DNA of 64,000 nt from Saccharibacillus soli. GTDB taxonomy: Bacteria > Bacillota > Bacilli > Paenibacillales > Paenibacillaceae. Shown here piece after piece: positions 1 to 8,461 of this stretch. The first letter of the stretch is position 1. Each line of letters opens with the position of its first letter. A program made the translations under genes and the position numbers. A model generated the notes under the pieces. The model saw only the letters and a list, made by a program, of their open reading frames with translations. It was not told the DNA's origin and ran no database searches. The stretch is from positions 1,655,119-1,719,118 of the forward strand of contig NIOB01000001.1 in assembly GCA_002189105.1 (NCBI GenBank). Direction: 5' to 3'.

Positions 1-623
1 AATTTGGGGCGTGTCGTTTCCGAGATATTTTGCATATACACCAGACCAAAGAGCAGTGCAAATACCAGGAACGGCAGGCTGATCCAGAAGATCCAGTTCC
101 ACGTCAGATTCTGTACAATCAGACCGGAAATGGTTGGGCCAACAGCCGGGGCACTCATGATAATGAGACCAATCAAGCCCATTGCGGCTCCGCGTCTTTC
201 CGGCGGAATCACAACAAGAATCGTATTGAACATCAGAGGAATCAATAATGCGGTCCCCACGGCCTGAACGACCCGTCCAATCAATAGCACTTCAAATACG
301 GAAGCCAAAGCCGCGATCAGCGTACCTGCGATGAGAAAGCTGAGCGCCGTTGTAAACAGCTGACGAGTGGTAAATCGCTGAAGCAAAAGTCCGGATACCG
401 GAACCAAAATGCCCAATACCAGCAGATAACCGGTGGTCAACCATTGAATGGTCGCCGGTGTAACGGAGAGATCCTGCATCAGCTGAGTCAGCGCCACGTT
501 AAGTGCCGTTTCACTGAACATCCCGATGAAGGCACTGAGCAGCAGTGCCGTAAGGATCGGAATAACCTTGATATTTTTGCCGGCCACTCCGGGGTTAGCC
601 TGGCTTTGTGCGGTAACTTCCAC
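1..623 (-). CDS. DHA2-family MFS multidrug efflux transporter, LmrB-like (C-terminus outside window)
   Basis: Proton-coupled drug export across the cytoplasmic membrane is the expected role. Reading leftwards from a GTG at 621-623, preceded by a GGAGG site, the frame stays open for 207 codons to the window edge. The visible part has the usual first transmembrane helices, an early acidic residue in helix 1 (MFSETALNVAL), a motif-A-like region, the GRVVQAVG segment, and motif C of drug/proton antiporters (SAPAVGPTISGLI). The family is about 480 residues with 14 helices, so more than half is missing. It lies 64 bases downstream of an LmrA-like TetR gene on the same strand. This is the lmrA-lmrB arrangement, so the pump is probably de-repressed by its substrates. 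The substrate is unknown. Confidence 0.85.
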   Translation of the reverse strand, partial: MEVTAQSQANPGVAGKNIKVIPILTALLLSAFIGMFSETALNVALTQLMQDLSVTPATIQWLTTGYLLVLGILVPVSGLLLQRFTTRQLFTTALSFLIAGTLIAALASVFEVLLIGRVVQAVGTALLIPLMFNTILVVIPPERRGAAMGLIGLIIMSAPAVGPTISGLIVQNLTWNWIFWISLPFLVFALLFGLVYMQNISETTRPK

Positions 624-687
624 TCGTTTGTCCCTCCTATGGAACATCTTTTATTTATATCAACGCTTCCCGGCTTCCTGTTTGAGC

Positions 688-1275
688 TTAGGACAACCGG
701 GTATGCTGCTTGATTAACTGGGGGATATATTGGGCGGCGGTTAGAAGAGGCATAACATCCTTGGTAGTCGTTGCCACAATCAGCGTGCCTTCCATCATCG
801 TCACAAGCAGCAGGCTCAGCGACTGGGCTTCCTGGCGCTCTACGCCATCAAGCTCCAGCTTGTCGGCCAATACCAGCTGCCAACTGCGAAATACATCCGT
901 ACAGGCCTCACGCAGCGGATGGCTGACGCAAGAAGTCTCGGCAGCGGCCCAGAAACTGAAAGGCATAAAATTCGCAAAGTCTTCACGCTGCATCTCGTCC
1001 GCCAATTCACGGATCATTCGGGGCATCACTTCAGACACTGGTTCTTCCCCGCTCAATTTGCTCCAAAACGTATCAGCAACTTCTTTGCCAATACGCTGAA
1101 TACATTCCAGCGCCAATTCTTCCTTGCCTCCCTGGAAATAATAATAAAGGGAGCCTTTTGGTGCTTCACTTTCCTTGATAATCTGATTAAGCCCGGTTGC
1201 ATGATAGCCCTGAGTAAAAAAGAGCCGCCCTGCGGTATCCAAAATGGTCTCCCGGGTGTTTTTTTTCATCGACAA
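688..1275 (-). CDS. TetR/AcrR-family repressor, LmrA/QdoR (YxaF)-like
   Basis: DNA-binding repressor predicted to control itself and the efflux pump that follows. The N-terminal helix-turn-helix (residues about 8-55) contains GYHATGLNQIIKESEAPKGS and the SLYYYFQGGKEELA segment, very close in wording to Bacillus LmrA. The C-terminal ligand domain (about 80-190) fits the LmrA/YxaF group. At 195 residues the length is normal. I chose the TTG at 1273-1275 because a GGGGTGA ribosome site lies six bases upstream and the resulting start MSMKKNTRE aligns with LmrA. The ATG at 1267-1269 is the alternative. An LmrA-type operator overlaps the predicted promoter just upstream (1293-1321). Confidence 0.88.
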   Translation of the reverse strand: MSMKKNTRETILDTAGRLFFTQGYHATGLNQIIKESEAPKGSLYYYFQGGKEELALECIQRIGKEVADTFWSKLSGEEPVSEVMPRMIRELADEMQREDFANFMPFSFWAAAETSCVSHPLREACTDVFRSWQLVLADKLELDGVERQEAQSLSLLLVTMMEGTLIVATTTKDVMPLLTAAQYIPQLIKQHTRLS

Positions 1276-1292
1276 TCCGCTTCACCCCACGA

Positions 1293-1321
1293 ATTATAAC
1301 AATCGGTCTATATAAATAAAA
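1293..1321 (-). promoter_or_regulatory. Promoter with LmrA/YxaF-like operator
   Basis: A TATAAT -10 box sits at 1293-1298 and a weak -35 (TTTTAT) at 1316-1321, spacer 17. The spacer and -10 contain ATAGACCGATTGTTATAAT on the minus strand. It begins with the ATAGACC half of the LmrA/YxaF box as I remember it from Bacillus subtilis and matches about 13 of 18 positions. The gene it precedes encodes an LmrA-like repressor, so autoregulation is likely. Confidence 0.6.
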
Positions 1322-1381
1322 CAAAAGTTTTAAAAGAAGTCAACGCTTTTTCAGAAATTTTACGCAACTCGGGATATTCAT

Positions 1382-1417
1382 AAAAAAACGGACAATGCCT
1401 TTTTCAAGCATTGCCCG
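1382..1417 (-). terminator. Rho-independent terminator after pepF
   Basis: On the minus strand a 10-bp stem (CGGGCAATGC pairing with GCATTGTCCG, one G-T pair) closes a 9-base loop and runs into seven T residues. It lies 44 bases past the pepF stop. Confidence 0.85.
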
Positions 1418-1460
1418 CAGCCTACATTTCGGTAACCCGATACTTGCCTATAGTCCTTTT

Positions 1461-3278
1461 TTACAAAGCGGTATCCTCTTCAAAACCTTCATATAGATCA
1501 TCAACCAGCGAGCCGACATAATCAACCGCACTGCGAATCGTAGCCGGATCAGCCATATCTACGCCTGCCATCTTCGCCAGCTCCAATGGAGTCTTGGAAC
1601 CGCCTGCTTTAAGTGTCTCCAGCCAACGATCAATCGCCGGCTGTCCCTCTTGACGGATGATCTGCATCATTGCGGTAGACAGGGTAAGACCCGCAGAATA
1701 CGTATACGGATACAGACCCATATAATAGTGAGGCTGTCTCATCCACGTCAGCTTGGCGTCTTCGGTCATCTCCAGCGTGTCCCCCCAGAATCCGGAGAGG
1801 ATCTCGCCCTTGAGATCACTGAGCACTTTCGCCGTGAGCGGCTCATCGTTCATCGCCCGCGCATATACACGCCGCTGAAGTTCGCCTTCCAGCAGATGGG
1901 TGACAAAATTATGATAATACGTATTGAGCAGCTGCATACTCACCCAACGGCGCAGTCTCTTATCCTCGGACTGGGTACGCAGGTGTTCCGCCAGCAGCAG
2001 CTCATTCATCGTAGACGGCGCTTCGATAAAGTACAGGGAAGGACGTGCATTAATCATCCGCTGATTCCGCGCAGCAAGCATCAGGTGCCCGGCATGTCCC
2101 ACTTCGTGTGCCAGCGTAAACGCTCCGCGCATGTTATCCGACCACGACATCAGGATATAGGAATGAACCCCATAGATCGACGAACAGAATGCCCCTGTCG
2201 ATTTGCCGATATTGGTTCCATGATCCACCCAGCGCTGGGTGAACGCCGCTTCGACGATCTCTCCGTATTCTTCGCCCAGTACGCCCAGAGCGTCTTGCAC
2301 CGTTTTGCAGGCTTCTTCATACGAGATGGTAGGGCTGTATTCCGGGTCCAATGGTGCCTTGAGATCGCAGAAATACAGCTCATCCAAATCCAGAACCTTC
2401 TTCTTCAGTTCCGCGTATCTGCGCATGTGCGGAGCCAGTTCCTGCTGAATGGTATCGAGAATCGCCGTATACATCTCTTCCGTCACCTGCTGCGGCTGAA
2501 GCAGCATCTGCGTCACGGAATCATAGCCGCGCAGACGCGATAGAATGACCTGCTGCTTCACTTCGGTCGCATACGACTCAGCAAATGTATTCCGGTAAGC
2601 ATGCAGCCCCTTGCTAAATGAGGCAAAAGATCGGCGCCGCAGCTCCGTATTCGCGTTCATCTCATAATCCGTCTCAAAGGAAGCAAAAGAAACCGGGTAG
2701 CTCTTGCCTTCCACCTCTACGGGTTCAAAGGTCATATCCGCCAGTTTGCCGCGCAGGTATGTACGATAAGGTGCACCGCGAACCTCGGACATCGAGGCCA
2801 GCACCATCTCCGTCTCCGGCGACAGTCGGTGCGGTTTCTCCGCCAGCAGACGCTTCAAGCTGCGCTCAAAATCCGCAAGTCCGGGTTCTTCACGCAGATA
2901 CCGTTCGATCGTACCCTCTTCAAGGGCGAGAATCTCCGAATCGATAAAGGTAAACTGAGAAAACAGCCGGCTCATCGCATCACCGGATCGGGCTGCACGC
3001 GCCTGATTGTCCGGGTTGGTTCCATCTTCGGTCTGGCGAAGGTGTGCATACGCACTCACCTTGGTTGCCCGTTCGCTCACGGATTCTCTGGCGTTCAGAC
3101 AGGCCAGCAGCGCAGCCGCACTGTCGCCCAGACGCCCTTTGAATGTGGTCACTTCCCTGGCACTGGCCACCACAAGCTCAAGTTCCCTGCTCCATTCTTC
3201 CTCCGATAAAAAGAGATGTTCCAGATTCCAGGTCGAAGACTCGGGAACCTCTGATCGCGTCCACACTTTTTCGCTCAT
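1461..3278 (-). CDS. pepF: Oligoendopeptidase F (M3B zinc peptidase)
   Basis: Cytosolic zinc metallopeptidase that cleaves short oligopeptides, normally of about 7 to 17 residues. The protein is 605 residues, the usual length. The catalytic HEVGHAGH (HExxH) motif lies about two thirds along, followed by the downstream glutamate region (IEAPSTMNELLLAE). An N-terminal PepF domain precedes it (TTFKGRLGDSA region). I chose the ATG at 3276-3278, which follows a GAGGAGAGTGG site by a few bases. A TTG 21 bases upstream is possible but overlaps that site. It is probably transcribed alone, with its own terminator at 1382-1417. Confidence 0.93.
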   Translation of the reverse strand: MSEKVWTRSEVPESSTWNLEHLFLSEEEWSRELELVVASAREVTTFKGRLGDSAAALLACLNARESVSERATKVSAYAHLRQTEDGTNPDNQARAARSGDAMSRLFSQFTFIDSEILALEEGTIERYLREEPGLADFERSLKRLLAEKPHRLSPETEMVLASMSEVRGAPYRTYLRGKLADMTFEPVEVEGKSYPVSFASFETDYEMNANTELRRRSFASFSKGLHAYRNTFAESYATEVKQQVILSRLRGYDSVTQMLLQPQQVTEEMYTAILDTIQQELAPHMRRYAELKKKVLDLDELYFCDLKAPLDPEYSPTISYEEACKTVQDALGVLGEEYGEIVEAAFTQRWVDHGTNIGKSTGAFCSSIYGVHSYILMSWSDNMRGAFTLAHEVGHAGHLMLAARNQRMINARPSLYFIEAPSTMNELLLAEHLRTQSEDKRLRRWVSMQLLNTYYHNFVTHLLEGELQRRVYARAMNDEPLTAKVLSDLKGEILSGFWGDTLEMTEDAKLTWMRQPHYYMGLYPYTYSAGLTLSTAMMQIIRQEGQPAIDRWLETLKAGGSKTPLELAKMAGVDMADPATIRSAVDYVGSLVDDLYEGFEEDTAL

Positions 3279-3431
3279 GTTCCACTCTCCTCGTCCCAAA
3301 ATAAAGCGCGGATCGCGGCGGAGAAGCTTATATCCGCCTGATTCCGCGCCTTTTCCATTTCTTCTATTTCACGGATACCCGTCTTTCATTCTACCGCTGT
3401 CGCTCCCGTGTTGCAAAAATATCATCTTCCG

Positions 3432-5354
3432 TCAGCTTTGAGGTTCGGCGCCGGATACGCGTTTGCCATCCACATACAAGATGACCTTATCCCATTCACC
3501 AAAGCTCAATTGACCCGGCTTGTAGGAGTAATCATTGCTCTCGTCATAGGCGCTCCAATCGCTCTTGTGAATACGTGACTGAATTTCTCCCGTCTCGCCG
3601 CCTGCCGGAATCGTTCCTGACGAGAAGCGCAGTTCCACATAATCAGTCGCGCCCGCAGGCGCTCCCGCAGTCTGTCCAAATGTCGCCTGGACGTTAGCCA
3701 CTCCAATCTGCGCCCAGTCACAGAAGTAATTTGGCGAGATCCCGCCTTCGTTCGTGTAATAGTAACGAATCGTTACGCGCTTCAGGTCGATCGCGGAAGA
3801 ACCTGCATTACGAATATTAAAAACAGGCCGCAGGGCGTTATCCGAAACGTTATCATCCAGGATTCGGTACAGCAGCTTCAGATCGCCTGTACTTGTTGGT
3901 GGGGTTCCCGTTCCCGGGCTGCCTGGTGTGCCGCCAGAAGCGGCAGGAGCTGCCGACACCTCGGCCGAATCCGGTCCAGTTCGGCCTCCCTGAACGGCTG
4001 CTACCTTGTAGCGATAGATCTTGCCAGTCACCACCGTACCATCGGTAAAAGCCGCCTGTTTGACCCCCTGCTTCCATACACTGAAGGTTCTACCTTGTAC
4101 CGCTCGTTTGAGGGTGTAGCTGTCCGCACCCGATACGGGCGTCCATTGCAGCTCGACTTTACCACTGCCCGGCACAGCGGACAGTCCCTGCACCTGTGAA
4201 GGGGTCTGCGGCGTAGGCGTTGTTCCTCCCGAAGCCGAGGAGCCTGCACGCATGCGTTCGCGGACGAACTTGCCCGATTCGCTCAATTGGCTTGACGTCC
4301 ATCCGCCGTTCTTGCTCGCTCCCGGACGCAGCGCAGCCGAAGCTTCCTGCTTGTCGGACAGCGACCAGTTGACCCAACTGATGCCGCGATTATCCATAAA
4401 GTCCGTCCATTCCCGTGATGGCGTCAGATAGGGTCCCCCATTGCCCGAAGCGTCGCTGGTTCCCCATTCACTGACAAATACCGCCAGCCCCTTGGCGGAA
4501 GCGGCATCGATTCGATCACGCAGCCAGGCTCCATGCGTTCCCGCGTAGAAATGCACCGCATACAGGACATTTTTGTCGTTTAATGGTGAAGCCGCTGCAT
4601 CCTGCACATCCTGACTCCAGGTACCGGTTCCTACGATGATCGGATTATCCGGGTCTTCGCTGCGGATGGTGGCAATCACCTCTTGGGCGTAGGGCTTGAT
4701 CTGGTTATTCCAATTGACATTGCCATTCGGTTCATTGGCGATCTCGTAGATGATGTTGGGCGTATCACCGTAGGTCTCAGCCATCTCTTTGAAAAAGGCT
4801 TTGGACTGCGTCTTGTACGTATTGGGATCGCCATCGGACAGGATATGCCAGTCTACGATTACGTATACGCCAAGATCCACCGCCGCATCGACCGCTTCCT
4901 TCACTTTCTTTTTCAAGTCGGGGTTAGAAATGTATCCGCCTTCACCTGTATACATCGCTACGCGAAATACATTCAAGCCCCAATCGTCACGCAGCCATTT
5001 CATGCTCTCTTTATTGACATAATCGCCATACCATTGAATCCCGTGTGAACTGATGCCCTTTAGCTGCACGGGCTTGCCCGAGGAATCCGTCAGTTTGCCG
5101 TTTTTGATCGCTAATTGTCCATGTGTGCCTACAAAGGTTGCCGCTGCGTTTGTCTTGACGGCGGCGGATGCCGCTGGTGCTGCAAGCGCGCGTGGGACAC
5201 TCACCTGAGCAGCCTGTATGGAAGTCGCATCCCCCTGCGGAGCGGTTTGTGTGGTCGCTCTCACGCCTCCTCCCCCTCCGCATGCCGCCAGCAGAAGAGC
5301 CATCAGTGCAGCCGACCAGGCTAGCCCACTTTTTCGCGTCTTCATCCGATTCAT
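3432..5354 (-). CDS. GH5 endoglucanase lipoprotein with FN3 and CBM3 domains
   Basis: Predicted cell-surface endo-beta-1,4-glucanase. The 640-residue protein starts at an ATG behind GGAGGGAAG. It has a lipoprotein signal (positive N-terminus, hydrophobic run, LLLAAC with Cys25), then a Gly/Ala/Thr/Gln linker to about residue 75. The GH5 domain (about 75-370) shows RVAMY, VDWH, the acid/base glutamate E208 in IANEPNG and the nucleophile E296 in VSEWGT. An FN3 domain follows (about 385-470), then a Gly/Pro/Thr linker and a C-terminal family 3 cellulose-binding module (about 490-625). It resembles the EglS-type enzymes of Bacillus, which are usually freely secreted. A lipobox would keep this one on the membrane. 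No neighbour is obviously linked to cellulose use. Confidence 0.92.
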   Translation of the reverse strand: MNRMKTRKSGLAWSAALMALLLAACGGGGGVRATTQTAPQGDATSIQAAQVSVPRALAAPAASAAVKTNAAATFVGTHGQLAIKNGKLTDSSGKPVQLKGISSHGIQWYGDYVNKESMKWLRDDWGLNVFRVAMYTGEGGYISNPDLKKKVKEAVDAAVDLGVYVIVDWHILSDGDPNTYKTQSKAFFKEMAETYGDTPNIIYEIANEPNGNVNWNNQIKPYAQEVIATIRSEDPDNPIIVGTGTWSQDVQDAAASPLNDKNVLYAVHFYAGTHGAWLRDRIDAASAKGLAVFVSEWGTSDASGNGGPYLTPSREWTDFMDNRGISWVNWSLSDKQEASAALRPGASKNGGWTSSQLSESGKFVRERMRAGSSASGGTTPTPQTPSQVQGLSAVPGSGKVELQWTPVSGADSYTLKRAVQGRTFSVWKQGVKQAAFTDGTVVTGKIYRYKVAAVQGGRTGPDSAEVSAAPAASGGTPGSPGTGTPPTSTGDLKLLYRILDDNVSDNALRPVFNIRNAGSSAIDLKRVTIRYYYTNEGGISPNYFCDWAQIGVANVQATFGQTAGAPAGATDYVELRFSSGTIPAGGETGEIQSRIHKSDWSAYDESNDYSYKPGQLSFGEWDKVILYVDGKRVSGAEPQS

Positions 5355-5442
5355 AGATCTTCCCTCCGTTCTTGGTGTCAGATGATCCTGCTTCTTATTA
5401 ACCGCTTTGTTCAACATTTCTTCTTAAATATCCATTTTAATG

Positions 5443-5475
5443 GAAAAAGGCCCGCTCTCCCAGTGAGAACGGACC
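5443..5475 (-). terminator. Rho-independent terminator after the NiaP-like transporter
   Basis: On the minus strand GGTCCGTTCTC pairs over 11 positions (with G-T pairs) with GAGAGCGGGCC, followed by TTTTTCC. It is 36 bases beyond the transporter stop and upstream of the cellulase start. Confidence 0.85.
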
Positions 5476-5510
5476 TAATCCAGCTCGTTATTTTTATTAT
5501 TAGGGTGATT

Positions 5511-6737
5511 TTAGCCTGCCAGCTCTGTGCCTTTGGTCTCTTTTCCAAGGAACGCTACCGCTGCTGCACCAATCAGAATCATCACACAGAACATGGTGAA
5601 GATCCACGTAATCGCCACACCCTGCGAGATCAACCAACCGACCAGGAACGGCGCGATGATCCCACCGACCCGGCCAAATGAAGCGGCAAGCCCGGCTCCT
5701 GTTGTGCGTATAGCGGTCGGATAATGTTCTGGCGTGTAAGCGTACAGCCCACCCCAGGCACCCAGATTGAAGAACGACAGGCAGATCCCCGCTGCAATCA
5801 GCGAAGCTGTAGTGTCCGCGAGGCCAAACCAGATCGCGCTGGCTGCCGTCAGAACCAGATACACGACCAGAACGAATTTGCGGCCGAATTTCTCAATGAA
5901 ATAGGCGGCGGTGAAATAGCCAGGCAGTTGAGCAAGCGTCATAATCAGCACATACTCAAAGCTTTTGGTCAGACTGTAATCTTTGTATACCATGACCTGC
6001 GGCAGCCAAAGGAACATGCCATAATACGAAAAGACCACCGTAAACCAGAGAATCCAGAGCATGATCGTCGTCTTCCGGTATTCCGGCGCCCAGACCTGTG
6101 CAAAGCGCTGTCTAAGCGACACCTTCTCGATCTTGGCCTTTTGCGTGAGAAAACGCGGTGAATCGTCAATCTTGCGCCGTAGATACAGGGCATACAGCGC
6201 AGGCAGTGCGCCGAGTGCAAAAGCGATGCGCCAACCCGACTCAAAGTGCGGAATGATAAAGTAAGCGATGATCGCAGCCGCGATCCAGCCGCCTGCCCAG
6301 AAGCTTTCGAGCAGCACTACCGTACGTCCGCGTTCATTGGCGGGTACCGATTCCGAGACAAGAGTCGAAGCGACCGGCAGTTCGCCGCCAAGTCCAAACC
6401 CACCGACAAAGCGAAGAATGCACAACATGATAAAACCAGTAGCCACAGCCGATAGTCCACTTGCCAGCGAGAAGATCAGCAGCGTCCACAGCAGAACCGA
6501 CTTACGGCCGAAGCGATCGGCCAGAATACCTGCACAAGCAGCCCCGAGAGCCATGCCTACCGAGTTGATCGCCGTCAGCACACCCAATTCCTGCGGCTTC
6601 AACAGCCATTCTTTGGCAAGCGCAGCGGCGACAAACGAGATCAGCGCGACATCCATCGCATCGAAAAACCAGCTCATTCCGACGCTTGCCAGCAAACTTC
6701 TCCGTTTGGGTTTGCTGAGCGTTTTTACATTTTCCAT
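5511..6737 (-). CDS. niaP: MFS transporter, NiaP (YceI)-like niacin permease
   Basis: Membrane permease of the major facilitator superfamily, 408 residues, 12 predicted helices. The segments SWFFDAMDVALISF, LADRFGRKSVLL, GGELPVASTLVSESVPANER and LLESFWAGGW closely follow B. subtilis YceI/NiaP, which imports nicotinate and nicotinamide for NAD salvage. The PESPRF-like loop reads DDSPRFL, as in the sugar/organic acid branch. The start is the ATG at 6735-6737, six bases from GGGGAGA; an in-frame ATG 75 bases upstream lacks a ribosome site. A long imperfect dyad lies in its leader (6772-6814) and a strong terminator follows the gene. Another aromatic acid substrate cannot be excluded. Confidence 0.82.
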   Translation of the reverse strand: MENVKTLSKPKRRSLLASVGMSWFFDAMDVALISFVAAALAKEWLLKPQELGVLTAINSVGMALGAACAGILADRFGRKSVLLWTLLIFSLASGLSAVATGFIMLCILRFVGGFGLGGELPVASTLVSESVPANERGRTVVLLESFWAGGWIAAAIIAYFIIPHFESGWRIAFALGALPALYALYLRRKIDDSPRFLTQKAKIEKVSLRQRFAQVWAPEYRKTTIMLWILWFTVVFSYYGMFLWLPQVMVYKDYSLTKSFEYVLIMTLAQLPGYFTAAYFIEKFGRKFVLVVYLVLTAASAIWFGLADTTASLIAAGICLSFFNLGAWGGLYAYTPEHYPTAIRTTGAGLAASFGRVGGIIAPFLVGWLISQGVAITWIFTMFCVMILIGAAAVAFLGKETKGTELAG

Positions 6738-6771
6738 TCGTTTCTCCCCATTTCCTCTTGGTGGGCGCGGC

Positions 6772-6814
6772 CTATGGACAAACCCATTCCTCCAGGAATA
6801 TCGGGTATCCATAG
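6772..6814 (-). promoter_or_regulatory. Three-part inverted repeat in the niaP leader
   Basis: On the minus strand CTATGGA pairs with TCCATAG, ACCC with GGGT, and ATTCC with GGAAT, giving a 43-base imperfect hairpin or dyad ending 35 bases upstream of the transporter start. It has no T-run, so it is not a terminator. It could be an operator or a leader RNA stem that acts on the transporter; the ligand or protein is unknown. Confidence 0.5.
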
Positions 6815-7051
6815 ACTAGCATCGGGAGAACAGACGATTCTTCTTCGTTGGGGTTTGGCTCAAATCCCTTATTCAAGCTGTCCGGAAAGAGTAAGAACAA
6901 GCTCAAGTTTGTGAATTTGCACGCAATCTTGGCGAAGCGATTCGTTTTATTCTATCAACGCGCGCGCCGGGATCTCTTTCGAGTCTGCTTCACAGTCTAT
7001 CGGTTCTTTGCCCACATGTAAAGACACCTGTAAAGAAAATTTGCGCAGATA
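6815..7051. other. Non-coding stretch upstream of the niaP leader
   Basis: About 240 bases between the niaP leader dyad and the terminator of the next small gene. I find no convincing reading frame, RNA gene or strong promoter. The niaP promoter should lie at the low-coordinate end, but no clear -35/-10 pair stands out. Confidence 0.4.
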
Positions 7052-7087
7052 CAAAAAATGCCCTTCGTTCAATGGGAACGAAAAGCA
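7052..7087 (-). terminator. Rho-independent terminator of the 52-residue membrane protein gene
   Basis: On the minus strand a fully paired 13-bp stem (ATGCTTTTCGTTC with GAACGAAGGGCAT, including G-T pairs) closes a 5-base loop and is followed by six T residues. It lies 50 bases past the small gene and supports that gene being a real transcription unit. Confidence 0.88.
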
Positions 7088-7136
7088 TCTTTGGGAATCT
7101 ATTCCCTCTAGTTCTTGCGGCGTATCTTCGATTCCG

Positions 7137-7295
7137 TCAAACCTTGCGACGTACCACAGAAGCCGCAAGCACAACCCCTGCGCCTGCGTACAGGACGGCC
7201 TGCACATAATCCGGGTACAAGAACGAACGTACGCCAGCCGCCTCAAACAGAATGACCAGCAGCGCACATCCCGCAATCTTGGCCTTTGATGACAT
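7137..7295 (-). CDS. Small two-helix membrane protein, 52 residues, unknown function
   Basis: I do not recognise this family. The reading frame runs from an ATG at 7293-7295, eight bases from a GGAGG site, to a TGA at 7137-7139. The peptide begins MSSKAKIAG and has two hydrophobic stretches (about residues 7-26 and 33-48) joined by a short polar loop (VRSFLYPDY), ending in RRKV. That layout suggests a two-pass membrane protein with positive residues on both ends. The gene is framed by a good sigma-A promoter upstream (7341-7369) and a strong terminator downstream (7052-7087), so it appears to be an independent monocistronic unit. A longer frame on the same strand across this region has no plausible composition. 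Confidence 0.72.
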   Translation of the reverse strand: MSSKAKIAGCALLVILFEAAGVRSFLYPDYVQAVLYAGAGVVLAASVVRRKV

Positions 7296-7333
7296 CTTCC
7301 ACGCCTCCAGTCATTCTCGGGTTGACTTCTTAT

Positions 7334-7369
7334 CGATTTGACTATATAAGAAATCAAATCGACTGTAAA
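7334..7369 (-). promoter_or_regulatory. Sigma-A promoter overlapped by an 8-bp inverted repeat
   Basis: Minus-strand TTTACA (7364-7369) and TATAGT (7341-7346) are 17 bases apart. CGATTTGA and its exact complement TCAAATCG (7334-7341 and 7354-7361) bracket the -10 box, a typical repressor-site layout. The promoter serves the 52-residue membrane protein gene. Confidence 0.65.
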
Positions 7370-7392
7370 TCCTATTTTTTGATTACCCAATT

Positions 7393-7406
7393 TGAAAGCG
7401 TTTAAC
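7393..7406. promoter_or_regulatory. Possible catabolite-responsive element
   Basis: TGAAAGCGTTTAAC matches about 12 of 14 positions of the CcpA cre consensus as I recall it. It lies about 25 bases upstream of the -35 box of the small membrane protein gene, or just beyond the terminator of the secreted protein gene. This is a weak call. Confidence 0.3.
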
Positions 7407-7410
7407 CACG

Positions 7411-7452
7411 TGACAAAACAGAAAACCGACAGAGGAATCTCCTCTATCGGTT
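7411..7452 (-). terminator. Rho-independent terminator after the secreted protein gene
   Basis: On the minus strand AACCGATAGAGGA pairs with TCCTCTGTCGGTT around a short loop (one mismatch) and is followed by a T-rich tail (TTCTGTTTTG). It lies about 30 bases past the stop at 7485. Confidence 0.75.
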
Positions 7453-7484
7453 GTGTAAGTTCTCGCTATGAATGACCCTGTGGG

Positions 7485-8081
7485 TTAAGGAATATATTGT
7501 TGGACGATCTTCACGATCACACCATCTTTGACGGTGATGTGGTAAGGGAAGGCGCTCAGATCAAGCAGGCCCATTGGGTTGTTGTACTGAGCTTCAAATT
7601 TGTCCAGAGCCATCTTCTCATTCCAGTTGATCTGCACGTCTTCGTAGCTGCCTGTGTGATCGTAGATCTGCATCAATACTTCTGCATTTGCAGCTACAGG
7701 CAGTTTTACTTCTGTTGTATCATTGTTGACGATGTAATAACCGTCTGGAGCGCCGCCCAGTTCTTCCTTCGCATCCGGATTTTCCTTTAAGAACAGCTTA
7801 TCAGCTGTTTCGCCAGTGTACCAGCCAATACGGTCTGTCTCCAATTGGAGTCCGCCGTCTTTGCTTTTTTCAACCGAGTTGATGAATACTGTATAGGTTT
7901 GTTCCGAAGCATCTGTAGAAGTCTCATGACTTTGTGTTGTCGTTTGCTCTATTGGAGCGACCGTTTCGTCTGCTGGAGCAGCCGAAGCAGGAGTCATGCC
8001 ACCCGAGAGTGGGAAATATCCGAATCCGATGACAAAGGCGAGGAGCCCCGTGCCGATCATTCCGAGTGTTGTTTTTTTCAT
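7485..8081 (-). CDS. Secreted protein of unknown function, 198 residues
   Basis: I do not recognise this family. A signal peptide is clear: MKKTT, a hydrophobic core to about residue 24, and a likely cleavage after PASA near residue 35. A Thr/Ser/Glu-rich linker follows to about residue 60. The rest is a compact domain ending in ITVKDGVIVKIVQQYIP, a beta-strand-rich pattern seen in many Bacillales exported proteins. There is no Cys, no sortase signal and no metal-binding motif. The start follows GGGGAG by six bases. It is monocistronic, with its own terminator. Confidence 0.8.
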   Translation of the reverse strand: MKKTTLGMIGTGLLAFVIGFGYFPLSGGMTPASAAPADETVAPIEQTTTQSHETSTDASEQTYTVFINSVEKSKDGGLQLETDRIGWYTGETADKLFLKENPDAKEELGGAPDGYYIVNNDTTEVKLPVAANAEVLMQIYDHTGSYEDVQINWNEKMALDKFEAQYNNPMGLLDLSAFPYHITVKDGVIVKIVQQYIP

Positions 8082-8385
8082 TGTTGTTCTCCCCTTTCAG
8101 AGGTTCCTGATGTGCAATTCGTCGGTAACCTTCATTACCCGAAAGCTAGCTTGCACAAACTGTTTTTAAGAATTTCCTTGGTATGTTTTCATTATAGGAC
8201 CTGGTCATAAATAATGGATGTCGAATCGATAAAGAAGTTCTTACAAATTTGATTTTTTTGAAAGGGGATACAAGGGAGCAAGCGGGGGGAATAAGGAAAA
8301 GTTGCGGGTAGAACTGCCGCGTCATTGTTAGGGGCTTGTACTTCGACATTTTGCAAAACTTCATTAGAAGCCGCTCCCGGGATAC
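8082..8385. other. Non-coding stretch, nothing recognised
   Basis: About 300 bases upstream of the secreted protein gene. It should hold that gene's promoter, but I find no clear consensus pair. A 72-codon frame here (8146-8364) has no ribosome site and an unlikely composition, so I do not call it. Confidence 0.4.
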
Positions 8386-8420
8386 AAAAAGAAGCCGGTT
8401 AAAGCGTCCGGCTTCTTTTT
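8386..8420 (-). terminator. Rho-independent terminator after the nitroreductase gene
   Basis: AAGAAGCCGG and CCGGCTTCTT form a perfect 10-bp stem with a 9-base loop. A and T runs flank both sides, so it could work in either direction. It lies 42 bases past the nitroreductase stop. Confidence 0.85.
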
Positions 8421-8461
8421 CCTTCTTTGAGAATCGCTATTATTGTGGTTTTGCAAAAGTC

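Noticed and set aside
6947-7390. 147-codon minus-strand frame
   Set aside because: Composition is not protein-like and it overlaps the better supported 52-residue gene, its promoter and its terminator.
8146-8364. 72-codon minus-strand frame
   Set aside because: No ribosome site and unlikely composition; left as intergenic.
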